From the NCBI GenBank assembly GCA_020845495.1, contig JADLFM010000040.1:1-36867 (forward strand): a DNA stretch of 36,867 bases, given 5' to 3'. How positions within the stretch are numbered: the stretch's first letter is position 1; every line of letters begins with the position of its first letter. This document shows positions 1 through 7,816 of the stretch, piece by piece. This DNA is from Chloroflexota bacterium (GTDB lineage Bacteria > Chloroflexota > UBA6077 > JACCZL01). The notes beneath the pieces are model-generated. The model searched no databases and was not told where the DNA came from. It worked only from the letters and a program-made list of their open reading frames with translations. A program made the translations under genes and the position numbers.

Positions 1-1098
1 ATCGTCGGCCTCGTGCAGGGGCTGCGCTCGCCGCGAAGACGCCTGTTCGTCACCCTGCTCTGGGTGGTGGCCGTCTACATCGCCATCTACCTCCCCACCA
101 CCGTCGAAGCCCGCTTCGGCGTCGCCGCCCTGGTGCTCCTCTCGATCCCAGCCGCCTATGCGCTCGGGGCCGGTATCCAACCCGGCACGCTACGCCGCGA
201 CGCGCTGCTCGCGGTCCCGATCTGCCTGGGGATCCTGGGCGCCTGCTTCCTCTCTTCCTGGATGCAGGGGCAGGCTGCCCTCATTGCGGACGCCCGAGAC
301 TTATTGCAGCGGCAAGCGGCCGGGCAGGACGTCAAGCCCGAGGGACGGCTCGCTGTTGGGCCACCAGCCACGTGGCGCGCTGGCGCGAAGGCATCCTATC
401 CCATCGAGATTCGCAACACGTCGCAACGGCTCTGGCAGGCCACGCGGCTTCATCCGGTCATGATCCGTGTCACGTTCAGCCCGAGGTTTGGTGACGAGGA
501 TGCGGCCGACGTGACCGACGTGCCGCTCGAGCGCGACGTCGCGCCCGGCGAATCACTCCGCATGACGGTGTCGACGAGCGCGCCGGCTAAACCGGGCATG
601 TACGCGCTCCAACACTCCCTGATCCGCCTCGGCGTCTCAGGCGCGACGCCCTCGACGGCGCACGAGGTAGAGGTGGCGCACGTGCTCATGGGGGCCGGAG
701 ACCAGTCGGACGTGGCCGCCGCGCCAGTCGAAAAGCCGGTTGCGAAGGTCGAGGCGACAGCTCCCACGACGTGGCGCACCGGCGAGCGCCAAACGTACAC
801 AATCGCCGTGCGCAACGACGGGAAACAGACCTGGTGGCGGGATCGGGGCTATGCGGCTGCCATTGGAATCACGTTTGCGAAGCGCGACGAGAAATCGGGC
901 AAGCCTGGCCGCGAGATCACGCAGCTCATCCCACTGCCGGAGGACGTCGGACCTGGGGCCACGGCCGTGACGACCGCGTCAGTCGAAGCGCCAAAAGACG
1001 CCGGTCAGTACGTGTTACGGCACTGGATCCGGCGGGAGGGCTCCGGCTGGTCCGAACCGTCCTCCGAGTCGACGGTGACGGTTCAGGCCGAACGCTGA
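1..1098 (+). CDS. Membrane protein with two C-terminal Ig-like domains (5' partial)
   Basis: The frame is open from base 1, so the gene starts upstream; the GTG at 13 is only the first internal candidate. The visible part opens with three hydrophobic segments (about residues 12-30, 34-52 and 63-82 counted from 13). The pattern of an Arg/Phe pair after a conserved Pro resembles the last helices of GT39-type mannosyltransferase-like membrane enzymes. Two beta-sandwich domains follow (about 112-222 and 240-358). Each begins with a Pro-x-x-Trp-x-x-Gly motif, continues with an Asn-Thr/Asp-Gly...Trp strand, and has a Pro-Gly turn before the last strands, as in NBR1/Ig-like or CARDB-like extracellular domains. 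Their likely place is outside the cytoplasmic membrane. The enzyme assignment is inferred because the catalytic N-terminal part is outside the window. The next gene is convergent. Confidence 0.6.
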   Translation: MVGLVQGLRSPRRRLFVTLLWVVAVYIAIYLPTTVEARFGVAALVLLSIPAAYALGAGIQPGTLRRDALLAVPICLGILGACFLSSWMQGQAALIADARDLLQRQAAGQDVKPEGRLAVGPPATWRAGAKASYPIEIRNTSQRLWQATRLHPVMIRVTFSPRFGDEDAADVTDVPLERDVAPGESLRMTVSTSAPAKPGMYALQHSLIRLGVSGATPSTAHEVEVAHVLMGAGDQSDVAAAPVEKPVAKVEATAPTTWRTGERQTYTIAVRNDGKQTWWRDRGYAAAIGITFAKRDEKSGKPGREITQLIPLPEDVGPGATAVTTASVEAPKDAGQYVLRHWIRREGSGWSEPSSESTVTVQAER

Positions 1099-1208
1099 GG
1101 CGCGGACGTACCAATCACACGATCTCCACACGCCTCCGCGGACGGGTGGCACGGCCAACTTGCCCGGGCGTCAGTTCGGTCAGAGGCCGGCCATCGGCGG
1201 ACCAGGCG

Positions 1209-1517
1209 TCAGCCGCCGCCGCGAAACAACCGTGGGTCGAGCGCCGCGACCAGCCCTTCGACCGTCGCCGGATCCGCCCAGACGGCGAGATGCACCTGTC
1301 CGATGCGCAGTGCGCCAATCGAGACGTCATCGGCCTGCGTCAATCGAGCGCGCCAGGTTTCGGAGGTGAGCCAGCCACCGGCGTCTAGCCGGCCGCCCAG
1401 ATCTTCCAGGTAGTCGCGTACTAGCCAGAGCGGAATGCCTCGGATGAGCCGCTGGTAGTCCGGCTCGCCCGGCGGGCGCCCGCCGGGCACTGGTCCGCTG
1501 ACTTCGTCGCCGCTCAC
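1209..1517 (-). CDS. DUF1952-like small protein, partner of MoaD-like gene
   Basis: About 102 residues. The recognisable part begins near YQRLIRGIPLW and runs through an alternating alpha/beta pattern to a Phe-Arg-Gly-Gly-Gly end. It resembles the C-terminal domain of the Thermus MoaD-related protein (DUF1952), where it is fused to a MoaD-like domain. Here it is a separate gene placed 10 bp after the stop of a MoaD-like gene. GTG at 1517 is chosen because it lies in the second copy of the 14-bp junction duplication; GTG at 1490 is the alternative. The first ~25 residues after 1517 are low-complexity. Function is unknown. The pairing suggests a role with the ubiquitin-like protein, such as binding or thiocarboxylate chemistry. 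The family call rests on memory of the domain pattern. Confidence 0.55.
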   Translation of the reverse strand: MSGDEVSGPVPGGRPPGEPDYQRLIRGIPLWLVRDYLEDLGGRLDAGGWLTSETWRARLTQADDVSIGALRIGQVHLAVWADPATVEGLVAALDPRLFRGGG

Positions 1518-1538
1518 CCGCCGCCGCTCACCCGCCGC
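1511..1538. repeat. 14-bp perfect tandem duplication at a gene junction
   Basis: The unit CGCTCACCCGCCGC occurs twice without a gap (1511-1524 and 1525-1538). On the minus strand the first copy holds the final Gly codons and TGA of the MoaD-like gene, and the second copy supplies the GTG start of the downstream gene. Removing one copy leaves a GTGA four-base stop/start overlap, so the duplication probably separated a translationally coupled pair. Confidence 0.9.
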
Positions 1539-1812
1539 CGACCGGCGGGAAGACGTCGAGACGGTCGCCAGACACGAGCGGCGTATCGAGCCCGCGTTCC
1601 AGATAGGGCGCGTCGCGGCCATTCACCATGACGTGCACGTGACGGTAGAGCGCGCCATGCTCGTCGAACAGGTGTGGGACGAGCAGCGGGTACCGCGCCA
1701 CCATCTGGTCCAGAAACCCTCGCACAGTGAGACCCTCGTGCCAGTCGGCCGAGACGTGCTTTCCCCCCACCACCTGGCGAAGCGTCGCATGGAAACGGAC
1801 ATCCACGAGCAT
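1528..1812 (-). CDS. MoaD/ThiS-like ubiquitin-fold protein ending in Gly-Gly
   Basis: A 94-residue beta-grasp protein. The core has the MoaD/ThiS layout: an initial beta hairpin (VDVRFHATLRQ), a helix (TVRGFLDQMVARYPLL), a strand with VHVMVNGRD, then SGDRLDVFPPVGGG at the extreme C-terminus. The terminal Gly-Gly (here Gly-Gly-Gly) is the hallmark of sulfur-carrier and ubiquitin-like modifiers that an E1-like enzyme adenylates and converts to a thiocarboxylate. ATG at 1812 has GGGAG only two bases upstream; GTG at 1806 would place GGGAG 8 bp away and may be the true start. No MoaE, MoaB or E1-like gene is visible nearby, so it could serve molybdopterin, thiamine, tRNA thiolation or protein conjugation. 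It is upstream of and probably cotranscribed with the DUF1952-like gene. Confidence 0.82.
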   Translation of the reverse strand: MLVDVRFHATLRQVVGGKHVSADWHEGLTVRGFLDQMVARYPLLVPHLFDEHGALYRHVHVMVNGRDAPYLERGLDTPLVSGDRLDVFPPVGGG

Positions 1813-2175
1813 GACTCCCGGCCGGCCACGGGCCGTAAGATCGTTCGCCTCGTATCGTACGAGAGACTCGAAGATGGTGGGGGCGTGCCTGACGATCGAG
1901 TCTCGCCGGTCGGAGAAACGCCGGCACCGCTTCCCGGTGCGCGCGGGCACGTACTGAGTGAACGATAGGGCTACATCAGAGAGCGCTACCGCATGTGTGA
2001 GTGGCTCGCCTTCGGGCCGCCAGACGACGTGGAAGTCAAGAACGACCGACGCCTTCGACCTCTCGGGCGAGACTCGCAGGCTGGCGCGCGCGCCAGGGGC
2101 TGGCCGCGGCAGCGTAGACAGGCGTCACGAAAGCTCGATACGGTCTGCCCGTGCGTGTGGTAGCGCAGGGTGGTA
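1813..2175. other. Gene-free stretch between NYN gene and MoaD-like gene
   Basis: No convincing coding region is seen on either strand. A TACGAT hexamer on the minus strand (1859-1854), about 40 bp before the MoaD-like start, could be its -10 box, but no matching -35 is visible. No strong terminator hairpin was found. Confidence 0.4.
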
Positions 2176-3069
2176 CTAATCGCGGAGATCGGGTGGCCAG
2201 GGGTGCGCACCCAGCATGCGCGGAACACGCTGCTCGACCGGCACTGCCTCTTCCTCGTCGTGGTCGGGCTCGTTCGGGCGCGCCTGGCTCGGGTCGAGGC
2301 TCATCACCCCCAACACTCGTTCGACGATCGGGTGCTCGCGCCGCAGACGAGTGGTGGTGAGTGTCTTTCCGCGCGAACTCGTCTCGAGCTGCTTGTACAG
2401 CACGCCCTGACGGATGAACTCGAGGATCTTGCCGTCCACCTGCTCGGGCGGCAGCAGGCCGACTTCCAGGCGCTGCTTCAGCCAGGCGATCAAGTTGCCC
2501 TGCGTCGGCAGGAAGCCGCCGTACAGCGAGCGCTCGTACTCGTCGACGCGGGCGATCAGGGCGGCATCGACTTCCGGCGAAGACACCACTTCCGACACGT
2601 CGAGCGGGTCTTCGTCCCCAGCCGCGACGACCAGGTCTCGGCTCGTCGTCTCGGGGACGCCGCAGATGACGACCTTCTTCCCCAGCCGGTTGCGGAGCAT
2701 CGCGACGACCCGGATGAAGTCGCCATCGCCAGTGAAGAACAGGAACGTGCCGATGTTTGGCCGGCCGAGCGCGGTATCGACGATGTCGATGACCATGTGC
2801 AGATCGGCGATACTGCGGATACGCTCCGAGCCATCCCGGTCGCGATACCGCTTGACCGCGTAATGTTCCGCCTCGAAGCCGGCGACATTCAGGCGCTGCC
2901 GAAGCTGGGGTGGGTGCTGATCGAAGTCAGCATACGCACGGGCGATGCCGATCAATCCGTAGGAACGAGCCTTGTCCCTCCACGCCAGTGGATCTGGCTC
3001 TTGATGCCACCGGTTGAGCATCGAATAGCGGATGTTCTCCAGGTCGACAAACGCCGCGACTTCGTTCAT
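2176..3069 (-). CDS. NYN-domain (LabA/DUF88-like) putative ribonuclease
   Basis: 297 residues. The N-terminal two thirds are a NYN domain (PIN-like fold): AAFVDLENIRYS with Asp9, ADLHMVIDIVD around Asp95, and LFFTGDGDFIR with Asp115/Asp117. These match the acidic residues that bind metal in PIN/NYN nucleases. After residue 170 comes a helical region (YGGFLPTQGNLIAWLKQRLE) that may be a winged-helix or OST-HTH-like module, then an acidic tail (DHDEEEAVP). The start is ATG with GAGGG upstream. Probable role is RNA cleavage or binding in the cytoplasm; the substrate is unknown. It stands alone between the Crp-type regulator and the MoaD-like gene, each with its own candidate promoter. Confidence 0.8.
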   Translation of the reverse strand: MNEVAAFVDLENIRYSMLNRWHQEPDPLAWRDKARSYGLIGIARAYADFDQHPPQLRQRLNVAGFEAEHYAVKRYRDRDGSERIRSIADLHMVIDIVDTALGRPNIGTFLFFTGDGDFIRVVAMLRNRLGKKVVICGVPETTSRDLVVAAGDEDPLDVSEVVSSPEVDAALIARVDEYERSLYGGFLPTQGNLIAWLKQRLEVGLLPPEQVDGKILEFIRQGVLYKQLETSSRGKTLTTTRLRREHPIVERVLGVMSLDPSQARPNEPDHDEEEAVPVEQRVPRMLGAHPWPPDLRD

Positions 3070-3098
3070 AGCCTGCCCTCATCAGCGTACAACAGGGG

Positions 3099-3104
3099 AT
3101 TGTA
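3099..3104 (-). promoter_or_regulatory. -10 box of the NYN gene
   Basis: On the minus strand TGC-TACAAT forms an extended -10 element 30 bp before the ATG at 3069. The -35 region (GTGGCG at 17 bp) is weak. The inferred leader is about 20-25 nt and includes the GAGGG ribosome-binding site. Confidence 0.45.
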
Positions 3105-3227
3105 GCAGTCGATCGGCCGACCGCCACGGTTTCTCCCGTCGCGAGCGGCCCGCTCGCATCCCACGCCACGATGTATCGTACGCGCCACTCCCTGACTCGC
3201 TCGACGGGTCGGCCTGGCCGACTCCTG

Positions 3228-3971
3228 TCACTCGGTGAGCCGCCGCAAGCGCTCGGTCTGCACCAGCGTCAGACTTCGCCCCTCGGTGGTGATCCAGCCC
3301 AGACGGCGAAACCGTTGTAACAACTGGTTTACGGTTGGGCGGGTGCCGCCCACCATCGACGCCAGCTCCGATTGGGTCAGCCGCAATGTCAGGCGAATCG
3401 AGCCGTTCTCCAGCAGCATACCGTGGCTGTGCCCGAGCTCCAGCAAGGTCTTCGCTAGCCGGCCGGGGAGTGGCAGAAACGTCGTATCCCCGAGTTGGGC
3501 ATCTGTCTGCCGCAGCCGTCGGGCGAGCACGCGCAGGCAGAACACCGCCGCCTCCGGGCGTGCTCGCAAGTAGGACAGAAAATCGTCACGGTGGAGGATC
3601 AGGAGGTCGGTCGGCTCGACGGCGACGGCCGTTGCCGAACGGGGCTCTTCGTCGATGGCCGCGAGCTCCCCGAAGAAGTCGCCGGCGTCGAAGCGCGCAA
3701 TCGTCAACTCCTGGCCTTCGTCGGAGCGCAGGAAGATACGCACGGCGCCCCTGGCCAGCAGGTACAACCCCTCACCAGCGTCGTGCTGGTAAAAGATGAT
3801 CTCACCGGCCTCGTAGTGGCGCAGCCGAACCCGCTCCGCGATCTCCCCGAAGTATGGCTCGGGGACGGTTGCAAACAGCGGCACCTCGCGAAGGGCTCGT
3901 GCGACGCGCTCCGGCTCGGCGCGGCGCGCATAAGGCTCGATCGTCACGGCGCGTTTCCCGTCGTCGGCCAC
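3228..3971 (-). CDS. Crp/Fnr-family transcriptional regulator
   Basis: 247 residues, slightly longer than the family's usual 210-230 because of a ~25-residue N-terminal lead. A cyclic-nucleotide-binding beta roll spans about 28-145; its phosphate-binding cassette contains GEL (101-103) and Arg111-Ser112, the residues that contact the nucleotide phosphate in Crp. A long dimerisation helix follows, then a winged helix (about 185-240) with SELASMVGGTRPTVNQLLQ as the helix-turn-helix. There are no clustered N-terminal cysteines, so an Fnr-type iron-sulfur sensor is unlikely. The start is GTG with CAGGG nearby. A 14-bp palindrome overlaps the probable promoter and could be an autoregulatory site. 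Ligand and regulon are unknown. Confidence 0.9.
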   Translation of the reverse strand: MADDGKRAVTIEPYARRAEPERVARALREVPLFATVPEPYFGEIAERVRLRHYEAGEIIFYQHDAGEGLYLLARGAVRIFLRSDEGQELTIARFDAGDFFGELAAIDEEPRSATAVAVEPTDLLILHRDDFLSYLRARPEAAVFCLRVLARRLRQTDAQLGDTTFLPLPGRLAKTLLELGHSHGMLLENGSIRLTLRLTQSELASMVGGTRPTVNQLLQRFRRLGWITTEGRSLTLVQTERLRRLTE

Positions 3972-4075
3972 CCTGGGGCAGCCGGCTCGAATGGCGCGCG
4001 CCCGCCACGCAGTCGGCGCAACGCTCGCGGTTCCGTCAGTGACATGGTACCGGACCCATCGGCCGGCGGCGAGAG

Positions 4076-4105
4076 ATTGTAGCTACCAGCGGCCGCACGT
4101 GCGGC
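4076..4105 (-). promoter_or_regulatory. Candidate promoter and palindromic operator of the crp-like gene
   Basis: TACAAT (4081-4076, minus strand) is a good -10. The perfect 14-bp palindrome GCCGCACGTGCGGC at 4092-4105 covers the expected -35 position and starts right after the gpsA stop codon. It could be a repressor or autoregulator site, or a short hairpin ending gpsA transcription. The implied crp leader is about 100 nt and contains a 33-codon ATG reading frame (4045-3944) that overlaps the GTG start in another frame. Confidence 0.4.
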
Positions 4106-5107
4106 TCAGTGTTCGCCAGTCGGATCGCGCGCCATCAACTCGGCGAGCGCCTGGAGCGGATCGCGCCCATCGAAGAGGATAGCGTGAAGCTGCTCGGCAA
4201 TCGGCATCTCGACGTGGTCGCGCGCCGCGAGCGCGAGCACTGCTGCTGTGGCCGGCACGCCTTCCACCACCTGTGGCGTCTCCGCCAGCACCCGGTCGAG
4301 CGGATAGCCCTGCCCGATCAGTTCGCCGGCGCGCCGGTTCCGGCTGTGGCGGCTGGTGCAAGTGGCAACGAGATCCCCGATCCCGGCCAATCCCGCCACT
4401 GTTTCGGTCTGCCCGCCTTCGGCTCGCACTAATCGTCCGATCTCGGCAAGGCTACGGGTAATCAGGGCCGCCTTGCTGTTATCCCCTCCACCCACGCCAT
4501 CGCCGATGCCAGCCGTAATCGCGACCACGTTCTTGACGGCGCCGCAGAGCTCCACGCCGACGAGGTCGCGGTTCGTGTACACCCGAAAGGTCGGGCCATT
4601 CAAGAGCGCCTGAAGCCGCTCAGCGACGCCGAGGTCAGGGCAGGCGACCACGGCCGCTGTCGGCACACCCCGGCCAACCTCCTCAGCATGGGTCGGGCCG
4701 GCGAGCGCCGCCACCCGCCCGTACCAGGCCGGCCCGAGCTCTGATTCGATCACCTGAGACATCCGGAGCAGGGTGTCGCGCTCCAGACCCTTGGTGCCGT
4801 GCACGACCAGTACGCTCGGGTCGATCTGGCCCGCCAGCTGATGCGCGAGCGTGCGCATGCCAGCCGAGATCGGCACCAGCACGACGGCCTCAGCGTCAGC
4901 CACAGCGACGGCCAGATCGGCGGTCGGCTGCACGCTCGGCGGCAGCGGCACGCCCGGCAGGTACGCCACGTTCACGCCGTCGCGTGCGAGCGCCGCCGCC
5001 TGCTCGGGCCGGCGGGCCCAGAGCCGTACCTGATGGCCGTTCCGGGCGAGCAAGACCGCCAGCCCCGTCCCCCATCCACCCGCGTTCAGCACCCCGACAA
5101 CGCTCAC
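4106..5107 (-). CDS. gpsA: NAD(P)-dependent glycerol-3-phosphate dehydrogenase
   Basis: 333 residues, normal length. It converts dihydroxyacetone phosphate to sn-glycerol 3-phosphate for membrane lipid synthesis, in the cytoplasm. The Rossmann domain begins with VGVLNAGGWGTG; the middle has the GTKGLE motif (104-109) and AGPTHAEEV; the catalytic domain contains GAVKNVVAI with the catalytic Lys192, and GIGDLVATCTS with the downstream SRNRRAGE stretch. The usual first Gly of the GxGxxG loop is Asn8 here, an unusual change in the nucleotide-binding loop. The GTG start has a strong GGAGAGG site five to six bases upstream. It is divergent from plsY, which uses its product downstream in phosphatidic acid synthesis. 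Confidence 0.95.
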   Translation of the reverse strand: MSVVGVLNAGGWGTGLAVLLARNGHQVRLWARRPEQAAALARDGVNVAYLPGVPLPPSVQPTADLAVAVADAEAVVLVPISAGMRTLAHQLAGQIDPSVLVVHGTKGLERDTLLRMSQVIESELGPAWYGRVAALAGPTHAEEVGRGVPTAAVVACPDLGVAERLQALLNGPTFRVYTNRDLVGVELCGAVKNVVAITAGIGDGVGGGDNSKAALITRSLAEIGRLVRAEGGQTETVAGLAGIGDLVATCTSRHSRNRRAGELIGQGYPLDRVLAETPQVVEGVPATAAVLALAARDHVEMPIAEQLHAILFDGRDPLQALAELMARDPTGEH

Positions 5108-5200
5108 GTGTGTCCCCTCTCCAGGCAGTCCGTCAGCAGCCCCAGGCTGTCAGGAGGCACGTCCCCGCCACTATGGAGCCCGGACGAGCGTCGCTGCGGG

Positions 5201-5240
5201 CGGCCGAACGTTGGCGGCCGAACGTTGGCGGCCGATAACT
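5201..5240. repeat. 14-bp tandem repeat (2.5 copies) upstream of plsY
   Basis: CGGCCGAACGTTGG occurs at 5201-5214 and 5215-5228, followed by a partial third copy (CGGCCGA at 5229-5235). It lies just upstream of the plsY -10 box and contains AACGTT palindromes, so it may be a regulator site or one of the window's slippage-type duplications. Confidence 0.85.
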
Positions 5241-5257
5241 CGCACGCCGCTCACCGC

Positions 5258-5263
5258 TATAAT
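5258..5263 (+). promoter_or_regulatory. -10 box of plsY (near-leaderless transcript)
   Basis: A perfect TATAAT ends 10 bases before the ATG at 5274. Transcription would start near 5270, leaving about three nucleotides of leader. No clear -35 is visible at 17 bp (ATAACT). Confidence 0.6.
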
Positions 5264-5273
5264 GCCGCGCGAC

Positions 5274-5873
5274 ATGGATGTGACTCTGGCAGTACTGGTC
5301 GGAGCGGCCGTTGGCTACGCCTTCGGCATGTTCCCGACCGGCATGGTTATCGGACGCCTGCACGGCATCGACCCTACCACCATCGGAAGTGGGCGGATCG
5401 GCGCAACCAATATTCGGCGCGCGCTCGGCACGCGTTGGGCACTCGTGGTCGCGGCTGGTGACCTGCTCAAGGGAGCGCTCGCCGTCATTCTGGCGGGTGC
5501 GCTGACCGATTCGACGTGGGCGCAGATCGTCGCCGCGTCGTTCGCCGTCCTCGGGCACACCTTCTCGCCGTTGATTGGCTTCAAGGGCGGGCGCGGTGTG
5601 GTGACGGGCGCTGGCGGGCTGCTGATCATCAATCCGATAGCCTTCGTGGTCGCGCTGGTGTGCGGGCTTGCCACAGTCGTGGGGACCCGCTACGTTTCGC
5701 TCGGCTCGATCGTCGGCGCGATCCTCGCCGGCACCGTCGTGATCGTGCAGACGTACCTGACGGGTGCTGCGCCCGCGTACTTGCTGTATGGCACGGTGTT
5801 GCCGGCCTTCATCATCTGGGCTCACCGCGATAATATCCAGCGGCTCCTGAGCGGCACTGAGCGCCGGGTGTAG
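5274..5873 (+). CDS. plsY: Glycerol-3-phosphate acyltransferase PlsY
   Basis: 199 residues, standard length. PlsY is an integral membrane enzyme that transfers the acyl group from acyl-phosphate to glycerol 3-phosphate. The family motifs are visible: GMFPTGMVIGR and SGRIGATNIRRALG (usual form SGNIGATN), a second loop LGHTFSPLIGFKGGRGVVTG (usual HxFPVxxxFKGGKGVAT) and a C-terminal HRDNIQRLLSGTE. Five to six hydrophobic helices alternate with these loops. Asn is replaced by Arg in the first motif. ATG at 5274 is preferred over 5262 because the TATAAT box overlaps the latter. No ribosome-binding site precedes it, consistent with leaderless translation. It is divergent from gpsA, which makes its substrate. 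Confidence 0.94.
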   Translation: MDVTLAVLVGAAVGYAFGMFPTGMVIGRLHGIDPTTIGSGRIGATNIRRALGTRWALVVAAGDLLKGALAVILAGALTDSTWAQIVAASFAVLGHTFSPLIGFKGGRGVVTGAGGLLIINPIAFVVALVCGLATVVGTRYVSLGSIVGAILAGTVVIVQTYLTGAAPAYLLYGTVLPAFIIWAHRDNIQRLLSGTERRV

Positions 5874-6018
5874 CGTACATCGCCTGCCAGCCAGCGGCGC
5901 GGCGCCCGTCCCAGCCCTTCGGCCCCACGCTATCCTCTCAGCTCCGGCCCGTCGCCCGCGTGCAGGACTGGGAGTCGGGGATGGGCGCACTAGCGTGGGA
6001 GTAGGCGAACTACGCTGC

Positions 6019-6504
6019 TCAGGCCATCAGCGGCTTCGGGATCAGGGTGCTGAGCAGGTTCGCCATCTCGATCGCCGTGGCCGCGGCCTCATATCCCTTG
6101 TTCCCGGACTTCAGGCCCGCCCGATTCAACGCTTGCTCGACCGTATCGGTCGTGATGACTCCAAAGATCGTCGGAACACCGGTGTCGAGCGCCACCCGCG
6201 CCACACCCGAGGTCACGGCGCTCGCAACGTGGTCGTAGTGATCGGTCTCACCCCGGATCACCGCCCCGAGGCAGATCACCGCGCTGTAGCGGCCGCTCGC
6301 CGCGAGCTTGTGCGCCACGAGCGGGATCTCGAACGATCCGGGTACCCAGGCGATCTCGACGTCATCGTCAGCAACGCCGTGGCGGCGCAGGCCATCGCGT
6401 GCGCCGTCGACCAGCATTCGGGTCACGAATTCGTTGAAGCGCGCCGCCACGATCCCAACGCGCAGCCCCCGCGCCACGAGATCGCCGGACTGCTCGCGTG
6501 CCAT
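6019..6504 (-). CDS. ribH: 6,7-dimethyl-8-ribityllumazine synthase
   Basis: 161 residues from ATG at 6504. Lumazine synthase condenses 5-amino-6-ribitylaminouracil with 3,4-dihydroxy-2-butanone 4-phosphate. Visible motifs are [46 protein letters not shown] (with the catalytic His after Tyr-Asp) and [17 protein letters not shown]...NKGYEAA. The ATG has GAGGAG five bases upstream; a GTG at 6510 overlaps that site and is less likely. It is the last gene of the rib operon, 19 bp after ribBA, and the gap consists of a duplicated piece of the ribBA 3' end. These features leave little doubt about identity. Confidence 0.96.
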   Translation of the reverse strand: MAREQSGDLVARGLRVGIVAARFNEFVTRMLVDGARDGLRRHGVADDDVEIAWVPGSFEIPLVAHKLAASGRYSAVICLGAVIRGETDHYDHVASAVTSGVARVALDTGVPTIFGVITTDTVEQALNRAGLKSGNKGYEAAATAIEMANLLSTLIPKPLMA

Positions 6505-6506
6505 GT

Positions 6507-6537
6507 TCACTCCTCGACCGGCGTCACTCCTCGACCG
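6507..6537. repeat. 14-bp duplication with 3-bp spacer at the ribBA/ribH junction
   Basis: TCACTCCTCGACCG occurs at 6507-6520 and 6524-6537 (period 17). On the minus strand the upstream copy encodes the last residues and TGA stop of ribBA, and the second copy provides the GAGGAG site for ribH. With a single copy the ribBA TGA would lie two bases before the ribH ATG. Confidence 0.9.
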
Positions 6538-7816
6538 ATACCGTCCGCAGGCCGGTGTCCGGCCCGAGGTCGAGGAGATGCCCCATCTTTTCCTGCTTGG
6601 TCTCGAGATATCGTCGGTTGGATTCTGTCGGATCAGCGAGGATCGGCACCCGGTCCACCACTTCCAGCCCGAATCCGGTCAGACCAGCGCGCTTGCTCGG
6701 ATTGTTCGTGAGCAGGCGAATCTTCCGCAGGCCCAGATCCCCCAGGATTTGTGCTCCGATACCGTAATCACGCGGATCGGGCGGGAAACCGAGGTGTAAA
6801 TTTGCCTCGACCGTGTCCAGCCCGTCCTCGTCCTGCAACCGGTATGCGCGCAACTTGTTCACGATGCCGATGCCGCGTCCCTCATGATGGCGCATGTACA
6901 CCACCACGCCACAGCCTTCCTCGCCGATCACCTGAAGCGACTTCCGCAATTGCTCGCCACAGTCGCAGCGCAGCGATCCGAAGATGTCGCCGGTCAGGCA
7001 CTCCGAGTGCATCCGCACGAGCGGCGCCGGATCCGCACGCAGGTCACCTTTGACAAGGGCCAGGTGAGCTTGATTCGTGACCACTGACTCGTAGGCGATG
7101 CAGGTGTACTCGCCGAACTCAGTCGGGATGGTCGCTTCGGCCACGCGCTTCACCAGGTTCTCGGTCCGCCGCCGGTACTCGACCAGTTGGGCGACGGTGA
7201 AGATCTTGATAGCGTGCGCCTTCGCAAAGCGGAGCAGGTCCGGGAGGCGGGCCATCGTCCCGTCGTCGTTCATCACCTCGCAGATCACCGCTGACGGGTA
7301 CAGCCCGGCCAGTTTCGCGAGATCCACCGATGCCTCAGTATGGCCGGCCCGCCGCAGGACGCCACCCTCGACGTAGCGCAGCGGAAACAGGTGCCCCGGC
7401 CGCATGATGTCGTCGGTCGTCGTCGATTCGTCGATCAGGGCACGCACCGTCAGGTAGCGATCGTGGGCCGAGATCCCGGTCGACACGCCCTTGCGCGCAT
7501 CGACCGAGACGGTGAACGCGGTCGACTGGCTGGGAATGTCCCGCGCGACCATCAGCGGGATCTGGAGGGCATCCAGACGCTCGCCGAGCATGGGGATACA
7601 GATCAGTCCGCGCCCGTGCGCGGCCATGAAGTTGATCGCCTCGGGGGTCGCGAACTCGGCCGCGATAGCGAGGTCGCCCTCATTCTCGCGGTCCTCGTCG
7701 TCCACGATCAGGACGGTCCGCCCGGCTCGGAACTCCTCGATTGCCTCAGGGATGGAGCAGAAGGACGCTTGTTGGAGCGACCCGTTCTTACCCGGTTCGT
7801 TCTCGGTCGCGCTCAA
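6524..7816 (-). CDS. ribBA: Bifunctional DHBP synthase / GTP cyclohydrolase II
   Basis: 430 residues. The N-terminal half is 3,4-dihydroxy-2-butanone 4-phosphate synthase (motifs [45 protein letters not shown]). The C-terminal half is GTP cyclohydrolase II, with the zinc-binding pattern C-x10-C-x-C in [19 protein letters not shown], then [20 protein letters not shown] and [12 protein letters not shown]. It supplies both starting compounds of the riboflavin pathway. A TTG at 7816 is chosen because it carries a strong GGAGG six bases upstream and no other start fits the conserved N-terminus; it overlaps the end of ribE by 29 bp, suggesting translational coupling. Both catalytic halves appear complete. 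Confidence 0.95.
   Translation of the reverse strand: MSATENEPGKNGSLQQASFCSIPEAIEEFRAGRTVLIVDDEDRENEGDLAIAAEFATPEAINFMAAHGRGLICIPMLGERLDALQIPLMVARDIPSQSTAFTVSVDARKGVSTGISAHDRYLTVRALIDESTTTDDIMRPGHLFPLRYVEGGVLRRAGHTEASVDLAKLAGLYPSAVICEVMNDDGTMARLPDLLRFAKAHAIKIFTVAQLVEYRRRTENLVKRVAEATIPTEFGEYTCIAYESVVTNQAHLALVKGDLRADPAPLVRMHSECLTGDIFGSLRCDCGEQLRKSLQVIGEEGCGVVVYMRHHEGRGIGIVNKLRAYRLQDEDGLDTVEANLHLGFPPDPRDYGIGAQILGDLGLRKIRLLTNNPSKRAGLTGFGLEVVDRVPILADPTESNRRYLETKQEKMGHLLDLGPDTGLRTVSVEE

Noticed and set aside
2170..3105. Plus-strand open frame opposite the NYN gene
   Set aside because: No recognisable domain; the minus strand has clear NYN motifs, an ATG with a ribosome-binding site and a -10 box.
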